From Nitrospiraceae bacterium (GTDB taxonomy: Bacteria; Nitrospirota; Thermodesulfovibrionia; UBA6902), in contig QZJG01000054.1 in the NCBI GenBank assembly GCA_003599275.1, forward strand, positions 1 through 64,000: 64,000 bases of DNA. Direction: 5' to 3'. This document shows positions 56,609 to 64,000 of the stretch, one piece after another. Within the stretch, counting starts at the first letter, position 1, and each line of letters starts with the position of its first letter. The translations under genes were made by a program, and so were the position numbers. A model generated the notes under the pieces. It was not told the DNA's origin and searched no databases. It was given only the letters and a program-made list of their open reading frames with translations.

Positions 56609-57166
56609 ATGCCCTATGTCATATGGATTACCGGCCTGCCCGGAAGCGGAAAAAGCGTCACGGCCTCCGCATTGAAAGAGAGGATCCCGGACGCAGTTGT
56701 GCTCAGAATGGATGAACTCCGCAGGATTGTCACGCCTGAGCCCGACTATTCCGACGCTGAACGGGAGCATGTTTACAGGGCGATCGTTTATACGGCAAAG
56801 ATACTCTATGAACTCGGGCACACTGTTATCATAGACGCTACGGGGAACAGGAAATCCTGGCGCGAGCTTGCAAGGAGCATGGTTCCGGGTTTTAAGGAAG
56901 TTTATCTGAAATGTCCCATCGACGTGTGCATAAAACGGGAAAGCACGAGGGCTGATACGCATGCAGCTCCGGCGAAGATTTATGAAAAGGGGAAAGCAGG
57001 CGCGCCTGTGCCGGGAATAAATGTCTCGTATGAAGAGCCCGATGTTCCGGATTTAATAATCGATAGCGGGAAAGAGTCGCCGGAAGAAGCGGCAGAGAAG
57101 ATTTTAAGATTGATTAATAACCGGGCCGGATATTTCATCGCCAGAACAGACCGACGAGGATTATAA
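56609..57166 (+). CDS. Adenylylsulfate kinase-like (CysC-family) P-loop kinase
   Basis: VIWITGLPGSGKSVTASALKE, HTVIIDATGNRKSWRELAR, YLKCPIDVCIKRES. Confidence 0.85.
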   Translation: MPYVIWITGLPGSGKSVTASALKERIPDAVVLRMDELRRIVTPEPDYSDAEREHVYRAIVYTAKILYELGHTVIIDATGNRKSWRELARSMVPGFKEVYLKCPIDVCIKRESTRADTHAAPAKIYEKGKAGAPVPGINVSYEEPDVPDLIIDSGKESPEEAAEKILRLINNRAGYFIARTDRRGL

Positions 57167-57854
57167 AAAGAACGGCCTTTATCAATTCCGTATTTCCAGT
57201 GTTCCTGAGTTTTGCTTCCTTCATCCATACCGAGGTCGTTATATTTTCAATGAACGGCAAAAGCAGGAGAACGGGGACATTCAGGAAATGGAAGACGGCG
57301 AGGGCGGCCGCGCAGTAGAGGACCATCAGCCCTCTTGGAAAGGGGGTCTTTTTTATTATCAATCTCACCTTGAAGACAGCCGCAGCAAAAAATACGGTAA
57401 CCGCAAGGTAGAGCTTCCATGACATTTCTCCGGTCACGGAGAAATAGACGACCGGCGCCGCGGTAGTCAGGAGAGCAAAGCCGTTCAGCTCCGCAAACAT
57501 GTTATGTTCCCTGCCCAGTAAAAGAAGTGCCGCATAGCTGAATACGAGGAGAGAGAAAATCGGAAAGGTCTGAATACCTTCAATCAGGAATGGCATCAAC
57601 AGCGCAAGACCGCTTAGGGCAAAAAACAGAAACCACTGCACATGCCCCCTTTTAACTTTGGCCCTTAGCGCTGATGCAAGGGGATTTTTCGAGTTTACAA
57701 GCAACGCAAGTCCCAGTATGGCAGACACGGTAACCAGGACAAAATCTCTGCCTGTCGCCCAGGGACGCCTCAACAAGCCGGCAATAAGACCCGCCATGCA
57801 GGAAGAAAAAAATACCGCCCACGAACCCCATTCTTTAACAACAGGCATCTTCAT
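57135..57854 (-). CDS. YwiC-like integral membrane protein
   Basis: KEWGSWAVFFSSCMAGLIAGL start and multi-TM topology typical of the family. Confidence 0.7.
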   Translation of the reverse strand: MKMPVVKEWGSWAVFFSSCMAGLIAGLLRRPWATGRDFVLVTVSAILGLALLVNSKNPLASALRAKVKRGHVQWFLFFALSGLALLMPFLIEGIQTFPIFSLLVFSYAALLLLGREHNMFAELNGFALLTTAAPVVYFSVTGEMSWKLYLAVTVFFAAAVFKVRLIIKKTPFPRGLMVLYCAAALAVFHFLNVPVLLLLPFIENITTSVWMKEAKLRNTGNTELIKAVLFIILVGLFWR

Positions 57855-58117
57855 CTCAAATCCATTCCTTTACGCTATCCGACAAATTAATTCTACATTA
57901 AAAAACCGCGGGCCTTTTGCGCCATGAGAGAAGTCATAAAGTGGAATAGGGCGAGGGAGGAGCCTCAGCCGGGAAATCCTGGTATGTATTTTGCATTACA
58001 TAAGATATAGTTTTTCATTTGTATAATCAAGAAAGACTCTGATATAGTATTTGAACTCAAAGATTGGCTTGCAGAGCCATTTTGAGCGTTGTTATTAATA
58101 TCGCAAGGAGGTGTTTC

Positions 58118-59830
58118 ATGGCGTCATTTTACAGACTCATGGTTATTATTTTGACTGTTTTTTTGATACCCGGTTGTTCATTGTCAAATACAAAGGTCGC
58201 AGAAAACCATAAAATCAATCTGCCGCCGGTCCCTTATTATGACGCAGATATAGTACCGGTTGCAGACATCGCAGGATATACCGATATAGATAACGGCAAA
58301 GCGAAAGACATAAGCACCGACATCGCCCTTGTCGCAAATGCGGAAGCGATAGAGACGCCCGTTAAAACCGTGAAAGAGAATAAACCGCCGGCCACCCGCG
58401 GCGATGCCGACAATAATGCTGTTGAAGCTGAGAAGGCAGCCGATGTGAATGATGAGGACCTCCTCGATGCAGCGCTGGAAAACTGCGATACGGCACAGGC
58501 GCTCTGGTCCGGCGGCAATCACGAGAAGGCGATTGATGCCCTCGATGAGGCCTATCAGCTCGTCCTTAGAGTGGACACCGACAGCAATCCCGAACTGATC
58601 AGGCAGACGGAAGATTTGCGGTTCACGATTTCTAAAAGGATCCTCGAAATTTATACGTCACGGTTTACCACTGCCAACGGCAATCACAAAGAAATCCCCC
58701 TTACAATGAATGAGTACGTAGAGAGGGAAATCAGGTCATTTCAGGGGCCGGAACGCGAATTTTTCATGGAAGGATATAAACGCTCCGGAAGATACAGGGG
58801 TGAGATAGTCAAATCTCTGAAAGAAGCCGGATTGCCCGAAGAGCTCTCCTGGCTGCCCTTTATAGAAAGCTGGTTTAAAGTAGGCGCTCTCTCCCCGGCG
58901 CGCGCGCTCGGCATATGGCAGTTTATTCCCTCCACGGGTTACAAATTCGGTTTAAAAAGAGACAACTGGATAGACGAGAGAATGGACCCCCGGAAATCTA
59001 CTGCCGCGGCTATCGCGTATTTAAAGGAGCTGCACCGTATGTTCGGCGACTGGACCACTGTTCTGGCCAGTTATAACTGCGGCGAAGGAAACGTCTTAAG
59101 GGTAATACGCAATCAAAAGATCATGTATCTCGATAATTTCTGGGACCTGTACCAGAGACTCCCCCGGGAGACCGCCCGGTATGTACCCAGATTCCTGGCA
59201 ACATTGCATATCATGAAAGACCCTGCAAAATACGGATTCACGCTGGATGAACTTTACAGTCCGGTTGCTTCCGAAGGTGTCGTCATCGAAAAGCAGGTCC
59301 CGTTAAAGGCGCTGGCCGACAACCTCGGCCTGCCTGTTGAAGATATCGTCTTGCTTAATCCCGAACTCAGGCGTCAGATTACACCGCCCACCCGGTACAG
59401 CCTTAATGTCCCTCCCGGACAGGGGACGATTCTGCTCTCAAAGCTCGATGCGATACCGGTTGAATCGGCTCCCGTGAATCAATATGACGATTATATTTAT
59501 CACAAGGTAAAAAGAGGAGATACGTTATACCGCATAGCCTCCAGGTATCACACAAGCGTTGAGACGCTTGTCAAGCTCAATAAAATCAGCCGGAAACGCC
59601 ATCTGACAGTAGGACAAAAACTCAGGGTCCCCCTTAAAGGAGGTAAAAGCAGCGATACTTTCACTTCTGAAAATGAGCTTCTCCCCGGCGGGAAATACCG
59701 GACCAAGAGAGGCGAGTCCCTGTGGACGATCGCAAAAAAGTTTAATACCGATACATCGAGGCTCAAAAAACTGAACCGCCTGTCGTCAAATTCTCTTTTC
59801 GTGGGACAGGTCATCAGGGTGGTCGATTGA
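58118..59830 (+). CDS. MltD-like membrane-bound lytic transglycosylase with LysM domains
   Basis: Lipobox FLIPGCS, SLT motif LPWLPFIESWFKVGALSPARALGIWQFIPSTGYKFGL-type (reads LSWLPFIES...), two LysM repeats (HKVKRGDTLYRIASRYHTS; YRTKRGESLWTIAKKFNTD). Confidence 0.93.
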   Translation: MASFYRLMVIILTVFLIPGCSLSNTKVAENHKINLPPVPYYDADIVPVADIAGYTDIDNGKAKDISTDIALVANAEAIETPVKTVKENKPPATRGDADNNAVEAEKAADVNDEDLLDAALENCDTAQALWSGGNHEKAIDALDEAYQLVLRVDTDSNPELIRQTEDLRFTISKRILEIYTSRFTTANGNHKEIPLTMNEYVEREIRSFQGPEREFFMEGYKRSGRYRGEIVKSLKEAGLPEELSWLPFIESWFKVGALSPARALGIWQFIPSTGYKFGLKRDNWIDERMDPRKSTAAAIAYLKELHRMFGDWTTVLASYNCGEGNVLRVIRNQKIMYLDNFWDLYQRLPRETARYVPRFLATLHIMKDPAKYGFTLDELYSPVASEGVVIEKQVPLKALADNLGLPVEDIVLLNPELRRQITPPTRYSLNVPPGQGTILLSKLDAIPVESAPVNQYDDYIYHKVKRGDTLYRIASRYHTSVETLVKLNKISRKRHLTVGQKLRVPLKGGKSSDTFTSENELLPGGKYRTKRGESLWTIAKKFNTDTSRLKKLNRLSSNSLFVGQVIRVVD

Positions 59831-59850
59831 TTATTACGGCTGAATAATGA

Positions 59851-60963
59851 TCAGGCCTTGAGAGCCTTTACTATTACATTTGCGATATGTTCAGCCTTGC
59901 CGGGATCGAGCTCCGGATAAATCGGGATTGACAGGACTTCATCCGCCGCGGCCTCGCTCTCGGGCAAATCGCCCTTCCTGTAACCGAGATAGTTAAAGGC
60001 CTCCTGCATGTGAAGCGGAACGGGATAATATACTACTGAAGAGACATTGTCGTCCCTGAGCGCGCCGGAAATCCTGTCCCTTTCCCCGGTCCTTATAGTG
60101 TATTGATGGTAAACATGGGTCCTGTCCCCGATCTCCACGGGGCATTGAACGGAGTCGCCGAGAAGTGAGGTATATATTTTTGCAAGATCGCGTCGTTTCC
60201 CGTTATATTCATCAATATGGCGTAATTTGATCCTCAGTATGGCCGCCTGGATTTCGTCAAGCCTGCTGTTGTAGCCGATAAAGCCGTGCCTGTATGGCGC
60301 GACTGTCCCGTGGTTGCGGAGAAGTCTCACACTCTCGTATATTTCATGATGGTTGGTCACCATCATGCCGCCGTCACCGTAGGCCCCCAGGTTTTTGCTT
60401 GGATAAAAACTGAAGCACCCGGCGTCTCCGATGCCCCCTGCCGGTCTGTTTTTATAACGCGCCCCGAATGCCTGCGCGCAGTCTTCAACAACCTTCAGAT
60501 TATATTTTTGCGCAAGGGCCATGATCTCGTCCATATCAGCGGGCAGCCCGAATAAATGCACAACTATGACGGCCCTTGTCCTGGTGGTTATCTTTTCCTC
60601 TATCTTTGAGGAGTCGATATTCAATGTGTGCCTGTCTATGTCGACAAAAACAGGCGTTGCGCCGACATATGCTATCGCCTCCGCCGTCGCGATAAATGTA
60701 AAAGGCGTAGTGATTACTTCATCGCCTTTTTCCAGACCCAGTGCCTTCAGGCAGAGAAAAAGGGCATCAGTGCCCGAGGCAAGTCCCAGGGCGTTCCGGA
60801 CGTCACAATATGAGACGATCTCCTGCTCAAAGGCCCTGACGTTAGGCCCCAATATAAACTGGCCGCTGTCGAGTATGTCCTTCAGCGCCTGCTTTATTTC
60901 TTCCTTGATCGGCTCATGCTGCGCCTTGATGTCGAGCATGGGGATTACATCCTTATTTTGCAT
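59851..60963 (-). CDS. DegT/DnrJ/EryC1/StrS aminotransferase (nucleotide-sugar)
   Basis: GLASGTDALFLCLKALGL, VEDCAQAFGARYKNRPAGGIGDAGCFSFYPSKNLGAYGDGG. Confidence 0.93.
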   Translation of the reverse strand: MQNKDVIPMLDIKAQHEPIKEEIKQALKDILDSGQFILGPNVRAFEQEIVSYCDVRNALGLASGTDALFLCLKALGLEKGDEVITTPFTFIATAEAIAYVGATPVFVDIDRHTLNIDSSKIEEKITTRTRAVIVVHLFGLPADMDEIMALAQKYNLKVVEDCAQAFGARYKNRPAGGIGDAGCFSFYPSKNLGAYGDGGMMVTNHHEIYESVRLLRNHGTVAPYRHGFIGYNSRLDEIQAAILRIKLRHIDEYNGKRRDLAKIYTSLLGDSVQCPVEIGDRTHVYHQYTIRTGERDRISGALRDDNVSSVVYYPVPLHMQEAFNYLGYRKGDLPESEAAADEVLSIPIYPELDPGKAEHIANVIVKALKA

Positions 60964-60969
60964 ATTTTT

Positions 60970-61887
60970 TTATAAAAGCCCCTGATTGACCAGCCCGGAT
61001 ATCTTTAAAGCTACTTTCAATGCCTCCCTGCCTTCATACCCTGAGACCACGGGCCGGGTCCCGTTTCTGATACAATTGATAAAAGAGACGAGCTGTTCCC
61101 TTAACGGCTCCTTCTCTTCGGGCTTTTTAATCTCCTTTCCTACATTACCGTCGTGTTTCGAGTAACACGTCAGCTCCTGTTTTTGATAGTCCAGATTAAG
61201 AAATGAATTGCGCTGAAACACCTTGAGCTGCCGGACCTTTTCATTGGCTATCCTGCTTGTCACAGCTTCTGCAATGCAGCCGTTGTCGAATTCGATCCAC
61301 GCATGGGCAACGTCAATATTTTCCGTCAAGACCTTCGCCCCCGTCGCCCGGATGTCCGCGATTGTGGAATTTACAAGGCTAAGTATTATATCTATGTCAT
61401 GTATCATTAAGTCAAGCGTAACGTCAACGTCGGTGCATCTTCCGAGAAACGGCGAGGTGCGCCGGGACTCTATGAACTTTGGGTTATCAACCATCGTGCT
61501 TATCAGCGCGACACCCGCGTTGAACCTTTCAAGATGTCCGACCTGCAGTACAAGGCCCCTTTTCTCCGCCTCTTCGATAAGGGTGTCCGCCTCTTCGACA
61601 GTCGTAGTGATGGGTTTTTCGACAAGTATATTTTTGTTATGGGTTAAAAAATCCATTGCTACCTGAAAATGCAGGGTGGTCGGCACGGCAATGCTGACTG
61701 CATCCGCCAGCCCCAAAACCTCGCGATGGTCGGTGAAGGCACTGCAGTTATACTTTTGCGCAATTTCACGGGCCTGTGTGAAGTTCGTATCAACAACACC
61801 TGCGAGCCTCACGCCATCGAGACTGGAAAATATCCTGGCGTGATGCCTTCCGATTGAACCGGCCCCTATGACTGCTGCGTTGATCAT
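60970..61887 (-). CDS. Gfo/Idh/MocA-family oxidoreductase
   Basis: INAAVIGAGSIGRHHARIFSSLDGVRLAGVVD, VEKPITTTVEEAD, VDVTLDLMIHDIDIILSLV. Confidence 0.93.
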   Translation of the reverse strand: MINAAVIGAGSIGRHHARIFSSLDGVRLAGVVDTNFTQAREIAQKYNCSAFTDHREVLGLADAVSIAVPTTLHFQVAMDFLTHNKNILVEKPITTTVEEADTLIEEAEKRGLVLQVGHLERFNAGVALISTMVDNPKFIESRRTSPFLGRCTDVDVTLDLMIHDIDIILSLVNSTIADIRATGAKVLTENIDVAHAWIEFDNGCIAEAVTSRIANEKVRQLKVFQRNSFLNLDYQKQELTCYSKHDGNVGKEIKKPEEKEPLREQLVSFINCIRNGTRPVVSGYEGREALKVALKISGLVNQGLL

Positions 61888-62042
61888 TAAATTTAAGTTT
61901 AACCGACGTTAATTGTAACTTACGGGAATTCAAATATGGAAGTGGGAGGCATGGCAAAAATTCTATGGAAATAAAAAGGGGGTCTTATGATATATTATTT
62001 ATGCTGTTAAATTGATATCTCATTTGATCCTGGGAGGGTAAA

Positions 62043-63335
62043 TTGATACCACGTTATACAAGACCTGAAATGGCAAAGATATGGGAGCCGGAAAACAAAT
62101 TCCGGAAATGCCTCGATGTGGAAATCGCGGTATGTGAGGCATGGGCGGAGCTCGGCAAAATTCCTGCCCGCGCGCTGGATGTGATCAGGAAAAAGGCCGC
62201 GTTCAGCGTAAGCAGGATAGACGAGATAGAAAAAATCGTAAAGCATGACGTGATCGCATTTCTTACTTCCGTCGCGGAAAATGTCGGCCCGGAATCCCGG
62301 TTCATACATAAAGGCCTGACGTCTTCGGACGTCGTAGACACCGCGCTCTCCCTTTTACTTAAAGAGTCTACGGACATCATCGTTAAAGACATAAAGGATC
62401 TCATGCCGGTCCTCGAAAAACAGGCGTTCAAATACAAAAACACACCGGTCATAGGCCGCAGCCACGGCGTACATGCCGAGCCTGTGACATTCGGCCTGAA
62501 GTTTGCGCTATGGTATGAAGACATGAAGAGGAACCTCACGAGGATAAAGAGGGCAAGGGAAGTGATAAGCGTCGGTAAATTCTCCGGGGCCGTCGGCACG
62601 TTCTCAAATATCCCCCCCGCGATCGAGGAGAAGGTCTGCAAAAAGATCGGCCTGAAGCCCGAACCTGTCGCGACGCAGGTCGTGCAGAGAGACAGGCACG
62701 CGGAGTACCTCTCCATGCTTGCGATAATCGCCGCGTCAGTTGAAAAGATAGCGCTCGAGATAAGACATCTTCAGAGGACCGAAGTGCTTGAGGCGGAAGA
62801 GCCTTTTTCAAAAGGACAGAAGGGCTCATCCGCCATGCCGCACAAGAGAAATCCCGTGGGATGTGAAAACCTCTGCGGGCTGTCGAGGGTCGTCCGTTCG
62901 AATGCGCTGGCAGCCATGGAAAACATCGCCCTCTGGCATGAGCGCGACATATCCCATTCCTCGGTGGAGCGGCTCATACTCCCCGACAGCGTCATACTCG
63001 TTGATTATATGTTGGGGCGTCTGAAAGGCATTCTGGAAGGGCTTCACGTTTATCCCGCAAGAATGAAGAGCAACATGGATATGAGCTACGGACTTTATAA
63101 TTCCCAGCGCGTGCTTCTTTCCCTTATAGGGAAAGGCATGGGCCGCGAGGACGCCTATGCGGTCGTCCAGCGGAATGCCATGAAAAGCTGGAGCAGCAAA
63201 GTCGAGTTCAAAAAATTATTGCGCAAAGACAGGGACATTAAAAAATATCTGCCGCCGAAAGAGATCGACAAGTTGTTCGACCTGAAATATTATCTCAAAA
63301 ACGTGGATTATATCTTCAAGAGGGTTTTCGGTTAG
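62043..63335 (+). CDS. purB: Adenylosuccinate lyase
   Basis: MIPRYTRPEMAKIWEPENKFRKCLDVEIAVCEAWAELG, GRSHGVHAEPVTFGLKFALW, GSSAMPHKRNPVGCENLCGLSR; TTG start. Confidence 0.96.
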   Translation: MIPRYTRPEMAKIWEPENKFRKCLDVEIAVCEAWAELGKIPARALDVIRKKAAFSVSRIDEIEKIVKHDVIAFLTSVAENVGPESRFIHKGLTSSDVVDTALSLLLKESTDIIVKDIKDLMPVLEKQAFKYKNTPVIGRSHGVHAEPVTFGLKFALWYEDMKRNLTRIKRAREVISVGKFSGAVGTFSNIPPAIEEKVCKKIGLKPEPVATQVVQRDRHAEYLSMLAIIAASVEKIALEIRHLQRTEVLEAEEPFSKGQKGSSAMPHKRNPVGCENLCGLSRVVRSNALAAMENIALWHERDISHSSVERLILPDSVILVDYMLGRLKGILEGLHVYPARMKSNMDMSYGLYNSQRVLLSLIGKGMGREDAYAVVQRNAMKSWSSKVEFKKLLRKDRDIKKYLPPKEIDKLFDLKYYLKNVDYIFKRVFG

Positions 63336-63440
63336 ATAAGCCATTTGGTCCCCGACAAGCGGGAATGACGAATCGTAGTATTTGATTGCCGGTTTAAATA
63401 AGTTCGACATTGTTTGCTCCCGGTCTTTCTTCAGCGGTTC

Positions 63441-63840
63441 TCAGTCAACGGTCTTTCTGTAGTTATTCAATTTCGGGGGGGCGCCCCTTTTCTCTTTTGA
63501 TATTACGCATTCTTTGAAGTGAGGTTTGTCCTTGCGGTTCAGGGCGATCAGCGCCCTGACTACTTCCCGGTTTATTTCATTTTTGCCGGCCAGATCGGTC
63601 AACACTTCCAGCGCAGTCCTGTTGTCGTATGAAATCGGCCGGTAGGGTCTGGGTGAGATCAATGCGTCATAGATATCGCAAACGACTACAATTTCAACAA
63701 TCGGGTTTTTGAGACGCCTGCCGTATGGATACCCGGAACCGTCTTTTTTCTCATGGTGATCTCTCGCTACAATTGCAGACCGCCAGGCTATATTTTCATT
63801 AGTTCCAAATCTGACGTAATTGTTCGTGGGCTTGCCAATT
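63441..63840 (-). pseudogene. C-terminal fragment of an HD-GYP domain protein
   Basis: Minus frame reads ARDHHEKKDGSGYPYGRRLKNPIVEIVVVCDIYDALISPRPYRPISYDNRTALEVL..., the HHEKxDGSGYP HD-GYP motif; no N-terminal half seen. Confidence 0.7.
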
Positions 63841-64000
63841 TGCCCCGGATATAATAAAATTTTCAGGCAGCTTCATCCGCCGGTATTTTTTCAGAACTGA
63901 AAAGTGCAATTAAAATACTTATTAACATTAATGAGGAGGCGATATGAATAGTATGAAAAAGTTTCGTTTATTATTAACGGCTGTCATTGTTATTTCAATA

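Noticed and set aside
57940-57990. gggcgagggaggagcctcagccgggaaatcctgg as a riboswitch
   Set aside because: Some pairing potential but no match to a riboswitch consensus I could recognise
62054-62716. 220-aa minus-strand ORF antisense to purB
   Set aside because: Shadow ORF over an unambiguous adenylosuccinate lyase
1-64000. tRNA, rRNA, prophage or intact transposase genes
   Set aside because: None recognised on either strand; small palindromic repeats lack an associated transposase in this window

Overview
A 64 kb, mostly housekeeping bacterial chromosomal segment; gene content suggests a Nitrospirota- or deltaproteobacteria-like anaerobe/microaerobe (inference only). Left to right: degraded GNAT and antitoxin remnants; a cysteine desulfurase; a rapZ-hpf-rpoN-lptB-lptA-lptC block; yajC-secD-secF-recJ; a type II FAS/PKS-like lipid cluster interrupted by an accessory patch (eroded R-M gene, nucleotidyltransferase, TumE-like TA pair); a PhnD-like/GGDEF pair; HU, ymdB-rny, rarA; a probable 6S RNA; dapA, tatA-tatC, an IDH/homocitrate-synthase-like pair, mqnC; modABC and modE; a histidine kinase; a cbb3 oxidase structural, assembly and Rrf2 regulator region; a divergent PGK, HigBA, a LamG lipoprotein, an MltD-like transglycosylase, nucleotide-sugar genes and purB. 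The most notable observation is a peroxiredoxin (46811-47434, minus) that the ORF track truncates: an in-frame TGA occupies the peroxidatic Cys position (FV-U-ATEF) and an 8-bp stem-loop lies directly downstream, as expected for a selenoprotein with a bacterial SECIS. Other observations: palindromic repeats that appear to sit in frame inside three protein genes (mqnC, a FabZ-like dehydratase, a TSUP-family permease); a second ketosynthase with active-site Cys replaced by Ser; a RapZ with its Walker A Lys replaced by Ile; a CcoO/CcoP fusion with a split CcoP; and shared palindromes near the Rrf2 gene and the cco operon. All calls come from reading sequence and motifs; no database search was run.
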